In this document: in pieces, positions 28,552-36,619 of the stretch
Position numbering within the stretch: position 1 is the stretch's first letter
Layout: each line of letters begins with the position of its first letter
Source: Ectopseudomonas khazarica
Lineage (GTDB): Bacteria > Pseudomonadota > Gammaproteobacteria > Pseudomonadales > Pseudomonadaceae
Direction of reading: 5' to 3'
Length of the DNA stretch: 64,000 bases
NCBI RefSeq assembly: GCF_004521985.1
Contig: NZ_SBHZ01000010.1
Location: forward strand, 124,001 to 188,000
Notes under the pieces: generated by a model
What the model was told of the DNA's origin: nothing
The model's database searches: none
Seen by the model: the letters and a program-made list of their open reading frames with translations, nothing else
Translations under genes and position numbers: made by a program

Positions 28552-29232
28552 TCAGGGGCGCAGGCTGACTTTCAGGCTGGCCTGCGACAGGTCGATGTTG
28601 TGCAGGCTCAGGTTGCCGAAGCTCTGCCCGGCAGGGGCGCCCTTGACCCGGATGTTGTCGAAGCGCAGCTCACCGATCGAGCTGGGCAGGTTGACGTTGA
28701 ACGAACCGTCGTTGTTCAGCGTCGAGCGCAGCTTGCCGGTGTCGTAGCGCACGTCGCTCAGACGGGTTTCGGCGTCCAGGTTGTCGAGTACCGGCATCAC
28801 CAGCTTGGCCAGCTGCTTGACCGTGCCCAGTCCGTCACCGCTTTCCGCACGCAGCAGCAGCCCCTGCAGCGCGTCGTCCAGGCCCTGTGCGCTGACCTCG
28901 CTCATCTCGCTGTCGCTCAGTGACTGCATGCCTCGCGGCGTTTCCTCCTGGCTGATGCTGCTGGGGGGCTGCAGGCGCTGGATGTCGGCGCTGGCCATCT
29001 GAAAGGGGGTCATCAGCGCGGCCACCAGGGTGGCGGCGAGGCGCAGGTTGCTCTGCTTCTTCAGCGCCTTGCCCAGTTGCTTCTGGGTCAGCAGACCCTG
29101 TTCCACCAGCACTTCGCCGAGGCGCTTGTGGCTGGTCAGCTGTACCTTGATGGCAGCATCCAGCTGCGCGGTGCTGATCAGTCCCTTGTTGATCAGTATC
29201 TGGCCGAGTCGAGAGTTGACGTGCTGGGACAT
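28552..29232 (-). CDS. Hypothetical protein with two MshEN-like repeats and a DUF6160-like tail
   Basis: 226 residues in three parts. Residues 9-31 and 38-60 are two copies of the motif LGxxLxxxGLxxxxQLxxAxxxQ, as in the N-terminal (MshEN/GspE-N) domain of type II secretion and pilus ATPases, where it binds c-di-GMP. Residues 67-82 are a hydrophobic segment ending MASA, like a misplaced signal or membrane anchor. The rest contains SLSDSEMSEVSAQG, a motif I associate with DUF6160-type surface proteins. No ATPase domain is present, so labels such as 'PilB' would be wrong. It lies 77 bp after the antiporter gene on the same strand. Confidence 0.75.
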   Translation of the reverse strand: MSQHVNSRLGQILINKGLISTAQLDAAIKVQLTSHKRLGEVLVEQGLLTQKQLGKALKKQSNLRLAATLVAALMTPFQMASADIQRLQPPSSISQEETPRGMQSLSDSEMSEVSAQGLDDALQGLLLRAESGDGLGTVKQLAKLVMPVLDNLDAETRLSDVRYDTGKLRSTLNNDGSFNVNLPSSIGELRFDNIRVKGAPAGQSFGNLSLHNIDLSQASLKVSLRP

Positions 29233-29309
29233 GACGGGCTACCAAGTGTGTGATGGCATGGTGGAATCATGGGTGTGACATCCCTGTCTGTCACCCAACC
29301 AAAGATAGG

Positions 29310-31166
29310 CTACCCCGCAGTCGGTCCCGTGGCCGCGGGTTGTTCCTCTACGGGCGCGGCAGGTGCTGTTTCCTCTGTTTCGATAAGTGCCATCAGCGTC
29401 CAGCCCGTGCCGGGCGTGAAGGCCAGTGGCTGGGTGGCGATGTGCAGCCAGCCGTTGGGAGCGCGGGCCAGCAGCAGGGTCGCGCGCTTGCCGTACAGCG
29501 CGGTGTAGGCATCCCAGTCGAAGGTCTCGCTCAGGGTGGTGCTGCGGACCTCGTCGCCACGCGCCAGCCGGCTGGCGAATTGAGGATAGCTCAGCGCCTG
29601 GCTGCCGATCGCCGTGCCCCGCACTTCATCGCTGCTGCGATGCTTGTCGCTGCGCCTGCCGTCGGCGCTGGTGGGCAGGGTGAAGCGCCGGTTGCTCGGG
29701 AAGTCATGGCGGAAATGCATGCAGGCCAGGGCGTTCAGCTCCGCCGACGGCGCCAGTGCCAGCAGGTGGCCGAGGCCGACCAGGTCCAGGTGCGCTTCGG
29801 CGTGTTGCGAAGTCGGGTTGCCGAAGTAGGTGGGCAGTCCGGCCATGCGCGCGGCGCGGATGTTCTCCCAGCTCGAGTCGGTCAGCAGGACCTGGCTGCC
29901 GAGCCCCTGGATGGCCTTGCCCACTGCCCGGGCGACCGGGTTGGCGCCGACGATCAGGAAGCCGCTCGGCGAGGGTTCCGTCACCTTCAGCAGGCGCGCC
30001 AGCGGGCGTGCCGTGGCGCTTTGCAGCACCACGGTGCCGATGATGACCAGGAAGGTCAGTGGCACCAGCAGCTGGGCCTGTTCGTTCCCCTGCTGCTCCA
30101 GGCGCAGGGCGAAGATCGCCGAGACCGCGGCAGCGACGATGCCGCGCGGGGCGATCCAGGCCAGCAGGGCGCGTTCACGCCAGTTCAGGCTCGAGCCCAG
30201 CGTGCAGGCGAGGATGTTCAGCGGCCGGGCGATCAGCTGGATCACGGCGAGCAGCACCAGCGTCGCCGGCCCCAGGGCCAGCAGGGCGTAGAGGTCCAGC
30301 CGGGCGGCGAGGATGATGAACAGGCCGGAGATCAGCAGCACGCTGAGGTTCTCCTTGAAATGCAGGATCGGGCGGATGTCCACGCCGCGCATGTTGGCCA
30401 GCCACATGCCCATGATCGTCACCGCCAGCAGGCCGGACTCGTGCACCAGCAGGTTAGCGGCGATGAAGATGCCCAGCACGGCGGCCAGCGAGGCGAAGTT
30501 GTGCAGGTACTCCGGCAGCCAGCGACGGCGCAGGACGATACCGAAGGCCCAGCCGGCGGCGGCGCCGAGCAGGCTGCCGCAGGCGATCACCGCGGCGAAG
30601 GTGCTGAGGCTCTCGCTCAGCGCGTTGCCTTCGCCGTAGCTGACGATGAAGGCGAAGGTCACCACCGCCAGCAGGGCGCCGATGGGGTCGATGACGATGC
30701 CTTCCCAGCGCAGGATGTTGGCGACTGCCGATGTGGGGCGAACCACGCGCAGCATCGGGGCGATCACCGTTGGGCCGGTCACCAGCGTCAGGGTGCCGAA
30801 CAGCAGGGCGAGGTCCCAGGCGAAGCCCAGCAGGTAGTGGCTGGCCAGGCTGATCACGGCCCAGGTGAGCAGGGCGCCGAGGGTCACCAGGCGATGCACG
30901 ACCTTGCCGATCTCGCGCCATTCGGAGAGGTGCAGGGTCAGGCTGCCTTCGAACAGGATCAGGGCGACGGCCAGCGAGATGAAGGGAAACAGCAGCGGGC
31001 CGAACAGCTCCTGCGGGTCGAGCAGACCCAGCAGGGGGCCGGCGAGAATGCCGCCGAACAGCAGGAACAGAATGGCCGGCAGGCGCAGTCGCCAGGCCAG
31101 CCATTGGCTGGCCAGTGCCAGCAGGCCGATGCCGCCCAGGCTCAGCAGGATCTGTGTTTCGCTCAT
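29310..31166 (-). CDS. NhaP-type cation:proton antiporter (CPA1) with cytosolic C-terminal domain
   Basis: 618 residues. The first 400 contain about 12-13 membrane helices of the CPA1 fold; the transport site is visible as TGPTVIAPML and EGIVIDPIGA, whose Asp is the likely proton/cation-coupling residue. The last 200 residues resemble a nucleotide-binding TrkA-N fold (FLIVGANPVARAVGKAIQGLG) with a C-terminal extension, suggesting gating by a ligand. It probably exchanges Na+ or K+ for protons. The final 20 residues are low-complexity Pro/Ala/Glu. Confidence 0.9.
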   Translation of the reverse strand: MSETQILLSLGGIGLLALASQWLAWRLRLPAILFLLFGGILAGPLLGLLDPQELFGPLLFPFISLAVALILFEGSLTLHLSEWREIGKVVHRLVTLGALLTWAVISLASHYLLGFAWDLALLFGTLTLVTGPTVIAPMLRVVRPTSAVANILRWEGIVIDPIGALLAVVTFAFIVSYGEGNALSESLSTFAAVIACGSLLGAAAGWAFGIVLRRRWLPEYLHNFASLAAVLGIFIAANLLVHESGLLAVTIMGMWLANMRGVDIRPILHFKENLSVLLISGLFIILAARLDLYALLALGPATLVLLAVIQLIARPLNILACTLGSSLNWRERALLAWIAPRGIVAAAVSAIFALRLEQQGNEQAQLLVPLTFLVIIGTVVLQSATARPLARLLKVTEPSPSGFLIVGANPVARAVGKAIQGLGSQVLLTDSSWENIRAARMAGLPTYFGNPTSQHAEAHLDLVGLGHLLALAPSAELNALACMHFRHDFPSNRRFTLPTSADGRRSDKHRSSDEVRGTAIGSQALSYPQFASRLARGDEVRSTTLSETFDWDAYTALYGKRATLLLARAPNGWLHIATQPLAFTPGTGWTLMALIETEETAPAAPVEEQPAATGPTAG

Positions 31167-31372
31167 CGAATCTCCCTATCTGGTATTTCTGGAAACTGCC
31201 TGCGTGGCCATCACTGCGTCGAAAACAGGCGCAAAGTGCTCATTCATAGCGCGTAGACTGCACGTCTTCGCCTGTTCTTGCCTTGCGCTGGCTGCCTCGC
31301 CCACGGCTTTGGAGTTGCCCTATCGCGGTGAGGCTGTGGAAAACTAGCGGCACATTTTGTCATGGGTCGTCG

Positions 31373-32269
31373 ATGTCAACGTTAACTCATCCCCTGATCG
31401 AGCGCTTCCTCGAGGCGTTGTGGTTGGAAAAGGGGCTCTCCGCCCATACGCAGGCCGCCTATCGCAGCGACCTGGAACACTTCAACGCCTGGCTGGATGC
31501 GCGTGGCCTGGCGTTGCAGCACATTGGTCGCGACGCGATTCTCAATCACCTGGCCTGGCGCCTCGAACAGGGCTACCAGGCGCGCTCGACGGCGCGTTTC
31601 CTGTCCGGGCTGCGGGGGTTCTACCGTTTCCTGCTGCGCGAGACTCTGATCGGCGAAGATCCGACGTTGCAGGTCGACCTGCCGCAGATCGGTCGGCCGC
31701 TGCCCAAGTCGCTGTCGGAGGCCGATGTCGAGGCCCTGTTGCAGGCGCCCGATCTGGACGACCCCATCGGTCTGCGCGATCGCGCCATGCTCGAGGTGCT
31801 CTACGCCTGCGGGTTGCGGGTCAGCGAGCTGGTGGGCCTGACGCTGGAGCAGGTCAATCTGCGCCAGGGGGTGTTGCGGGTGTTCGGCAAGGGCAGCAAG
31901 GAACGCCTGGTGCCGCTGGGCGAGGAGGCCATCGCCTGGATCGAGCGCTACACGCGCGAGGCGCGCCCGCTGTTGCTCGGCGGCAAGCCCAGTGATGTGC
32001 TGTTTCCCAGTCTGCGGGGTGAGCAGATGACCCGGCAGACCTTCTGGCACCGGATCAAGCACCAGGCCCGCGTCGCGGGGATCGCCAAGGCGCTGTCGCC
32101 GCATACCCTGCGGCATGCCTTCGCCACCCACCTGCTCAACCATGGTGCCGATCTGCGCGTGGTGCAGATGCTGCTGGGGCACAGCGACCTGTCCACCACG
32201 CAGATCTATACCCACATCGCCCGCGCGCGACTGCAGGAACTGCACGCCCAGCATCATCCGCGCGGCTGA
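31373..32269 (+). CDS. xerD: Site-specific tyrosine recombinase XerD
   Basis: 298 residues, the standard XerD length. All catalytic residues are in place: R149, K173, H244, R247, H270 and nucleophile Y279 (in QIYTH). With XerC it resolves chromosome dimers at dif. Neighbouring dsbC and hom support the chromosomal XerD identity rather than a phage integrase. ATG 31373 gives MSTLTHPLIERFLE, the expected N-terminus. The 206 bp before it back to the antiporter gene show no other feature. Confidence 0.97.
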   Translation: MSTLTHPLIERFLEALWLEKGLSAHTQAAYRSDLEHFNAWLDARGLALQHIGRDAILNHLAWRLEQGYQARSTARFLSGLRGFYRFLLRETLIGEDPTLQVDLPQIGRPLPKSLSEADVEALLQAPDLDDPIGLRDRAMLEVLYACGLRVSELVGLTLEQVNLRQGVLRVFGKGSKERLVPLGEEAIAWIERYTREARPLLLGGKPSDVLFPSLRGEQMTRQTFWHRIKHQARVAGIAKALSPHTLRHAFATHLLNHGADLRVVQMLLGHSDLSTTQIYTHIARARLQELHAQHHPRG

Positions 32270-32284
32270 TCGCGGATGAACGAA

Positions 32285-32312
32285 ACCCCGCCGTCGTTGC
32301 CGAGGGCGGGGT
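32285..32312 (-). terminator. Terminator between convergent xerD and esterase genes
   Basis: Stem ACCCCGCC / GGCGGGGT with a 12-nt loop. Read on the minus strand it is followed by TTTCG, so it mainly serves the esterase gene. Confidence 0.6.
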
Positions 32313-32328
32313 GCGTTCTGCCGGTGGT

Positions 32329-33345
32329 CTATTTCAGGCTGTTCTTCAGCGCCTGGGCGGCCTGGTCCATGGCACTGCGTACCGCTGGGACCTCCGCGAC
32401 CACGTTGAGCAGCCCGTAGTCATGGATCATGCCGTTGTAGCGCACCGAGGTGACCGCGACGCCGGCGGCGTTCAGGCGGCGGGCGTAGGCTTCGCCTTCA
32501 TCACGCAGCACGTCCATCTCGGCGGTCTGCACCAGTGCCGGCGGCAGGCCCTGCAGCTGTTCCAGGCTGGCGCGCAGCGGCGAGGCGTAGACCTCGTTAC
32601 GCTGCTTCGGGTCGCTGGTGTAGTTGTCCCAGAACCATTCCATCATGCCGCGGGTCAGGAAGTGGCCGTCGGCGAACTGGTTGTAGGACGCGTTGTTGAA
32701 GTTGGCATCGGTGACCGGCCACAGCAGCAACTGGAAGCGCAGCTTCGGTGTGCCGGCGGCCTTCGCCTTGAGGGCGACCACGGCCGCCATGTTGCCGCCG
32801 ACGCTGTTGCCGGCCACGGCCAGGCGCGAGCCGTCGACACCGATCTTGCTGCCGTTGTCCGCGACCCATTTGGTCGCTGCATAGGCCTGGTTGATCGCGG
32901 TCGGGTACCTGGCTTCCGGCGACGGCGTGTAGTCGACGTAGATCGCCGCGGCGCCGGAGCCCACCACCAGGTCACGGATCAGCCGCTCGTGGGTCGGATA
33001 GTCACCCAGTACCCAGCCGCCACCGTGGAAGAACATGAAGCCGGGCAGTACGCCGCGAGCGCCTTCTGGACGCACCACCTTGAGGGTGATGGCCTGGCCG
33101 TCCACATCGATCGTCCTGGTCTCCACGGTGATGCCGGACAGGTCCACCTTGACGCTGGCCTGGGCGCCCACCAGCACGCCGCGGGCGTCTTTCGGGGTGA
33201 GCGTTTCCAGGGGCTGGCCAGCACCTGCGGCCAGTGCGTCGAGGAAGCCCTGGGTGTTGCGTTCCACGCCGGGGCTGCCGGCGGCGAAGCTGTTGCCGAT
33301 GGCCAGGGCGAGCAGCCCGGCGGTCAGGGTGCGAGAGATGTTCAT
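32329..33345 (-). CDS. Secreted alpha/beta hydrolase of the hormone-sensitive-lipase family
   Basis: 338 residues with a Sec signal peptide (about 1-22, cleaved near SFAAG). The HSL signature is present: oxyanion HGGG (in FFHGGGWVLGDY), nucleophile Ser in GNSVGG (family GDSAGG), and the Asp (EMDVLRDEG) and His (IHDYGLL) of the triad. It is an esterase of unknown substrate, periplasmic or secreted. AGGAG precedes ATG 33345; the upstream frame extension has no signal. It lies 35 bp after the DUF2790 gene on the same strand. Confidence 0.9.
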   Translation of the reverse strand: MNISRTLTAGLLALAIGNSFAAGSPGVERNTQGFLDALAAGAGQPLETLTPKDARGVLVGAQASVKVDLSGITVETRTIDVDGQAITLKVVRPEGARGVLPGFMFFHGGGWVLGDYPTHERLIRDLVVGSGAAAIYVDYTPSPEARYPTAINQAYAATKWVADNGSKIGVDGSRLAVAGNSVGGNMAAVVALKAKAAGTPKLRFQLLLWPVTDANFNNASYNQFADGHFLTRGMMEWFWDNYTSDPKQRNEVYASPLRASLEQLQGLPPALVQTAEMDVLRDEGEAYARRLNAAGVAVTSVRYNGMIHDYGLLNVVAEVPAVRSAMDQAAQALKNSLK

Positions 33346-33380
33346 GGTCAAACTCCTGTCGTTAGGTAGGGCTGCTGGGT

Positions 33381-33641
33381 TCAGTTCTGGTTGCTGCACA
33401 CGCTGGACAGCTGTTCGTAGTCGAGGACGTGCACCTCGCCCGCACTGTTGCGGTAGGTCATCTTCGCCGTCACGACCTCGCACTGCGGGCTATTCGGCAC
33501 CTCGATGGCGATCACCTTGGCGATATCCAGGTCCTGCCCGTAGCGATAGGGCGTGGCTTGCGCGCCGTGGGCGACGCTGGTCAGCGAGGCGCCAAGCGAG
33601 AGAGTCGTCAGGGCGATGGCGAACAGGGGGCGGGTTTTCAT
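33381..33641 (-). CDS. DUF2790 small periplasmic protein
   Basis: 86 residues: signal peptide (about 1-26, cleavage near AHGA) and a 60-residue mature domain with two cysteines (PQCEVVTAKMTYRN and SSVCSNQN), typical of the Pseudomonas DUF2790 family. Function is unknown; members are often induced by copper or other stress, as I recall. The ribosome site GGAGAAG is strong. It lies between ohr and the esterase gene, co-directional with both. Confidence 0.88.
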   Translation of the reverse strand: MKTRPLFAIALTTLSLGASLTSVAHGAQATPYRYGQDLDIAKVIAIEVPNSPQCEVVTAKMTYRNSAGEVHVLDYEQLSSVCSNQN

Positions 33642-33699
33642 GCTGCTTCTCCTCTCGGGCAGCGCTCGGGTCCTGGCCGCGAGCGCTGGCTGCTGTCTG

Positions 33700-34125
33700 T
33701 CAGACGATGGTCAGGGTGACGTCGATGTTGCCGCGGGTGGCGTTGGAGTACGGGCAGACGATGTGCGCGCGATCCACCAGGGTCTGTGCCGCTTCAGGGG
33801 CGAGGCCGGGCAGGCTGATCCGCAGCTCGACCTCGATGCCGAAGCCGGTGGGGATGGCGCCGATGCCTACGGTGCCTTCGATGAAGGTGTCAGCCGGGAT
33901 GCTCAGCTTGTCGCGGGCCGCGACGAACTTCAGCGCGCCGAGGAAGCAGGCGGAATAGCCGGCTGCGAACAGTTGCTCGGGGTTGGTGCCGTTGCCGCCT
34001 GCGCCGCCGAGTTCCTTCGGGGTGGTCAGGGCGATGTCCAGGATGCCGTCGGAGGAGACGGCGCGGCCTTCACGGCCACCAAAGGCTTCGGCGGTTGCAC
34101 GGTAGAGAACGTTTTCGATGGTCAT
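33700..34125 (-). CDS. ohr: Organic hydroperoxide resistance protein Ohr
   Basis: 141-residue OsmC-fold thiol peroxidase that reduces organic and fatty-acid hydroperoxides using lipoylated donors. Catalytic residues are conserved: Cys60 ([10 protein letters not shown]), Cys near 124 (HIVCPYSN), Glu50 and the N-terminal Arg in the GGREGRA stretch. ATG 34125 yields the family start ([10 protein letters not shown]); the longer frame would cross the promoter. No ohrR regulator gene is adjacent, but the promoter carries two repressor-like sites. Confidence 0.95.
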   Translation of the reverse strand: MTIENVLYRATAEAFGGREGRAVSSDGILDIALTTPKELGGAGGNGTNPEQLFAAGYSACFLGALKFVAARDKLSIPADTFIEGTVGIGAIPTGFGIEVELRISLPGLAPEAAQTLVDRAHIVCPYSNATRGNIDVTLTIV

Positions 34126-34162
34126 GGCGGTAATCCTCTTGGGTTGGGGCTGGATGGATCGG

Positions 34163-34231
34163 TTCGCTAATGATTTGTGCGCTAACCGTTTCCATGGAGC
34201 GAACTGTATTGCGCTAATGATTTGTGCGCAA
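34163..34231 (-). promoter_or_regulatory. ohr promoter with two operator-like repeats
   Basis: On the minus strand TTGCGC (34231-34226), a 17-bp spacer and TACAGT (34208-34203) form a sigma-70-type promoter about 80 bp before ohr. The spacer region is covered by one copy of CGCTAATGATTTGTGCGC (plus-strand 34212-34229); an identical 18-bp copy lies at 34165-34182 in the presumed leader. In the upstream copy the arms TTGCGC / GCGCAA are exact. MarR-type repressors such as OhrR bind sites of this geometry; that assignment is inference. Confidence 0.65.
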
Positions 34232-34426
34232 GATAAATTTATCGAGTATTTCGCTATATGGATATGTTGCGCAGGAATAAAGAGCGAAGAGGGGTGGAGG
34301 GTGCGCGCGTAAAATGCCCGTGTGCTGCTGGTGCGTGCGCCGTCTGTTAGCTGTTCGGCTGTCTGCGACGCCATCTGTGGTAGGCTGTTGCGATTTTCAC
34401 CGGTCCGTCGTTCGACAGGAGTGTTC

Positions 34427-35155
34427 ATGTCCCTGACCCGTATTTCCGCTGCCCTGGCGCTCATGCTGGGCGCTGGCGTCTCGATGGCTGCAGAACCTGA
34501 CCAGGCCATTCGTCAGGCGCTGCAGTCGCTCGACGCCAACTTGCCGATCGAAGCCATTGCCGAGAGCCCGATGTCGGGCATCTATCAGGTTCAGCTGGAG
34601 GGTGGGCGGCAGCTCTACACCAGTGCGGACGGCCAGTTCCTGATCCAGGGCTATCTGTTCCAGGTCAAGGATGGCAAGGCGGTCAACCTCACCGAGATCG
34701 AAGAGAGCCGTGCGGTGGCCAAGCAGATCAATGCCATTCCGGCCAAGGAAATGGTGGTGTTCGCGCCCAAGGCGCCGAAAACCCATATCACCGTGTTCAC
34801 CGACACCGATTGTGGCTACTGCCAGAAGCTGCACAGCGAAGTGCCGGAGCTCAATCGCCTGGGCGTCGAAGTGCGCTACGTGGCCTTCCCGCGCCAGGGC
34901 CTGAACAGCCCGGCAGCCAAGGAACTGGCCAGCGTCTGGTGCAGCAAGGATCGCCAGGCGGCGATGAACCTGGCCAAGACTCGCCAGGCGGTGCCGGAGG
35001 CGGACTGCGACAACCCGGTGGCCAAGCAGTATCAGTTGGGCCAGATGATCGGTGTCAACGGTACGCCGGCCATCGTGCTTGCCAACGGCAAGATGATTCC
35101 GGGTTACCAGCCGGCGCCGCAGCTGGCCAGGATCGCCCTGGAGTCGAACGATTGA
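34427..35155 (+). CDS. dsbC: Thiol:disulfide interchange protein DsbC
   Basis: 242-residue periplasmic disulfide isomerase: signal peptide (about 1-21, cleaved at MAA), N-terminal dimerisation domain, and thioredoxin-like domain with active site CGYC (C129, C132) and cis-Pro loop NGTPAIV. It corrects wrong disulfides and is kept reduced by DsbD. It lies between xerD and hom as in other pseudomonads, but here the ohr group intervenes between it and xerD. Confidence 0.95.
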   Translation: MSLTRISAALALMLGAGVSMAAEPDQAIRQALQSLDANLPIEAIAESPMSGIYQVQLEGGRQLYTSADGQFLIQGYLFQVKDGKAVNLTEIEESRAVAKQINAIPAKEMVVFAPKAPKTHITVFTDTDCGYCQKLHSEVPELNRLGVEVRYVAFPRQGLNSPAAKELASVWCSKDRQAAMNLAKTRQAVPEADCDNPVAKQYQLGQMIGVNGTPAIVLANGKMIPGYQPAPQLARIALESND

Positions 35156-35175
35156 GTGCGGATTGACTAACAAAC

Positions 35176-35203
35176 AGCCGCTTCGTAATGTGCGGCTCTT
35201 TTC
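35176..35203 (+). terminator. Hairpin after dsbC
   Basis: Stem AGCCGC / GCGGCT with a 10-nt loop, followed by CTTTTC, 20 bp after the dsbC stop. Short but properly T-tailed. Confidence 0.6.
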
Positions 35204-35205
35204 GG

Positions 35206-35231
35206 CGGCCGGGGCTTGCTCCGGCCGTTTT
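35206..35231 (+). terminator. Second hairpin before hom
   Basis: Stem CGGCCGG / CCGGCCG with an 8-nt loop, directly followed by TTTTAT. With the preceding hairpin it forms a tandem terminator separating dsbC from hom. An attenuator role for hom is possible, but no Thr-rich leader peptide is visible. Confidence 0.65.
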
Positions 35232-35257
35232 ATGCAGTGCTGATGGGGATATAGAGC

Positions 35258-36562
35258 GTGAAGCCGGTCAAAGTGGGTATCTGTGGGCTGGGGACCGTAG
35301 GTGGCGGTACTCTGAATGTACTCAAGCGCAACGCCGAGGAAATTACCCGGCGTGCCGGTCGCGGCATCGAGATTGCCCAGATCGCCATTCGTTCGCCCAA
35401 GCCGCAGTACGACACGACCGGTATCCAGATCACCCGTGACGTCTTCGAGCTGGTCAACAACCCGGACATCGATGTGGTCGTCGAGCTGATCGGCGGCTAC
35501 ACCCTGGCCCGCGAGCTGGTGCTCAAGGCCATCGACAACGGCAAGCACGTGGTCACCGCGAACAAGGCGCTGATCGCCGTACACGGCAACGAGATCTTCG
35601 CCCGTGCCCGCGAGAAGGGCGTGATCGTCGCGTTCGAGGCGGCGGTTGCCGGTGGCATTCCGGTGATCAAGGCGATTCGTGAAGGCCTGGCGGCCAACCG
35701 CATCAACTGGCTGGCCGGCATCATCAACGGCACCGGCAACTTCATCCTCACCGAGATGCGTGAGAAGGGGCGTGCCTTCGAGGACGTGCTCAAGGAAGCG
35801 CAGGCGCTGGGTTATGCCGAGGCCGATCCGACCTTCGACGTCGAAGGTATCGACGCCGCGCACAAGCTGACCATCCTGGCCTCCATCGCCTTCGGCGTGC
35901 CGCTGCAGTTCGACAAGGCCTACACCGAAGGCATCACCCGGCTGACCACTGCCGACGTGAACTATGCCGAGGCACTGGGCTATCGCATCAAGCACCTGGG
36001 TGTCGCCCGTCGCACCGAGGCCGGCATCGAGCTGCGCGTGCACCCGACGCTGATCCCGGCGGACCGCCTGATCGCCAACGTCAACGGCGTGATGAACGCG
36101 GTGATGGTCAATGGCGATGCCGTCGGCAGCACCCTGTATTACGGTGCCGGCGCAGGCATGGAGCCGACCGCCTCGGCGGTGGTGGCGGACCTGGTGGACG
36201 TGGTGCGTGCCCTGACCACCGACCCGACGAATCGCGTGCCGCACCTGGCGTTCCAGCCTGACTCGCTGTCCGATCACCCGATCCTGCCCATCGAGCAGTG
36301 CGAGAGCGCCTACTACCTGCGTATCCAGGCCAAGGATCACCCGGGTGTGCTGGCGCAGGTGGCGAGCATCCTCTCCGAGCGTGGCATCAACATCGAGTCG
36401 ATCATGCAGAAGGAAGCCGAGGAGCAGGACGGCCTAGTGCCGATGATCCTGGTGACTCACCGTGTGATCGAGGCGCGCATCATCGACGCCATTGCCGCCA
36501 TGGAAGCGCTGGACGGCGTGACGTCGCCGGTCATGCGCCTGCGTGTCGAGCAGCTCAACTAA
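35258..36562 (+). CDS. hom: Homoserine dehydrogenase
   Basis: 434 residues with a GTG start. The N-terminal Rossmann domain begins VGICGLGTVGGG; the catalytic domain carries GIINGTGNFIL and EADPTFDVEGIDAAHK (with the active-site Asp/Lys). A C-terminal ACT domain (about 350-430, YYLRIQAKDHPGVLAQVASIL) gives threonine feedback control. It reduces aspartate semialdehyde to homoserine. thrC follows 57 bp downstream, probably cotranscribed. Confidence 0.97.
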   Translation: MKPVKVGICGLGTVGGGTLNVLKRNAEEITRRAGRGIEIAQIAIRSPKPQYDTTGIQITRDVFELVNNPDIDVVVELIGGYTLARELVLKAIDNGKHVVTANKALIAVHGNEIFARAREKGVIVAFEAAVAGGIPVIKAIREGLAANRINWLAGIINGTGNFILTEMREKGRAFEDVLKEAQALGYAEADPTFDVEGIDAAHKLTILASIAFGVPLQFDKAYTEGITRLTTADVNYAEALGYRIKHLGVARRTEAGIELRVHPTLIPADRLIANVNGVMNAVMVNGDAVGSTLYYGAGAGMEPTASAVVADLVDVVRALTTDPTNRVPHLAFQPDSLSDHPILPIEQCESAYYLRIQAKDHPGVLAQVASILSERGINIESIMQKEAEEQDGLVPMILVTHRVIEARIIDAIAAMEALDGVTSPVMRLRVEQLN

Positions 36563-36619
36563 TTCCGTGTCCACCTGCGGGCTGCGGGCCCGCGGGTGCA
36601 GCAAACGAAGGTCTATCCC

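Noticed and set aside
29250..31256. 668-codon plus-strand frame opposite the antiporter
   Set aside because: Gln/Gly/Ala-rich without domains; the minus-strand antiporter has clear membrane helices and CPA1 motifs.
31373..32269. Phage or island integrase
   Set aside because: Length, catalytic layout and position near dsbC-hom match the chromosomal XerD; no attachment site or mobile genes surround it.
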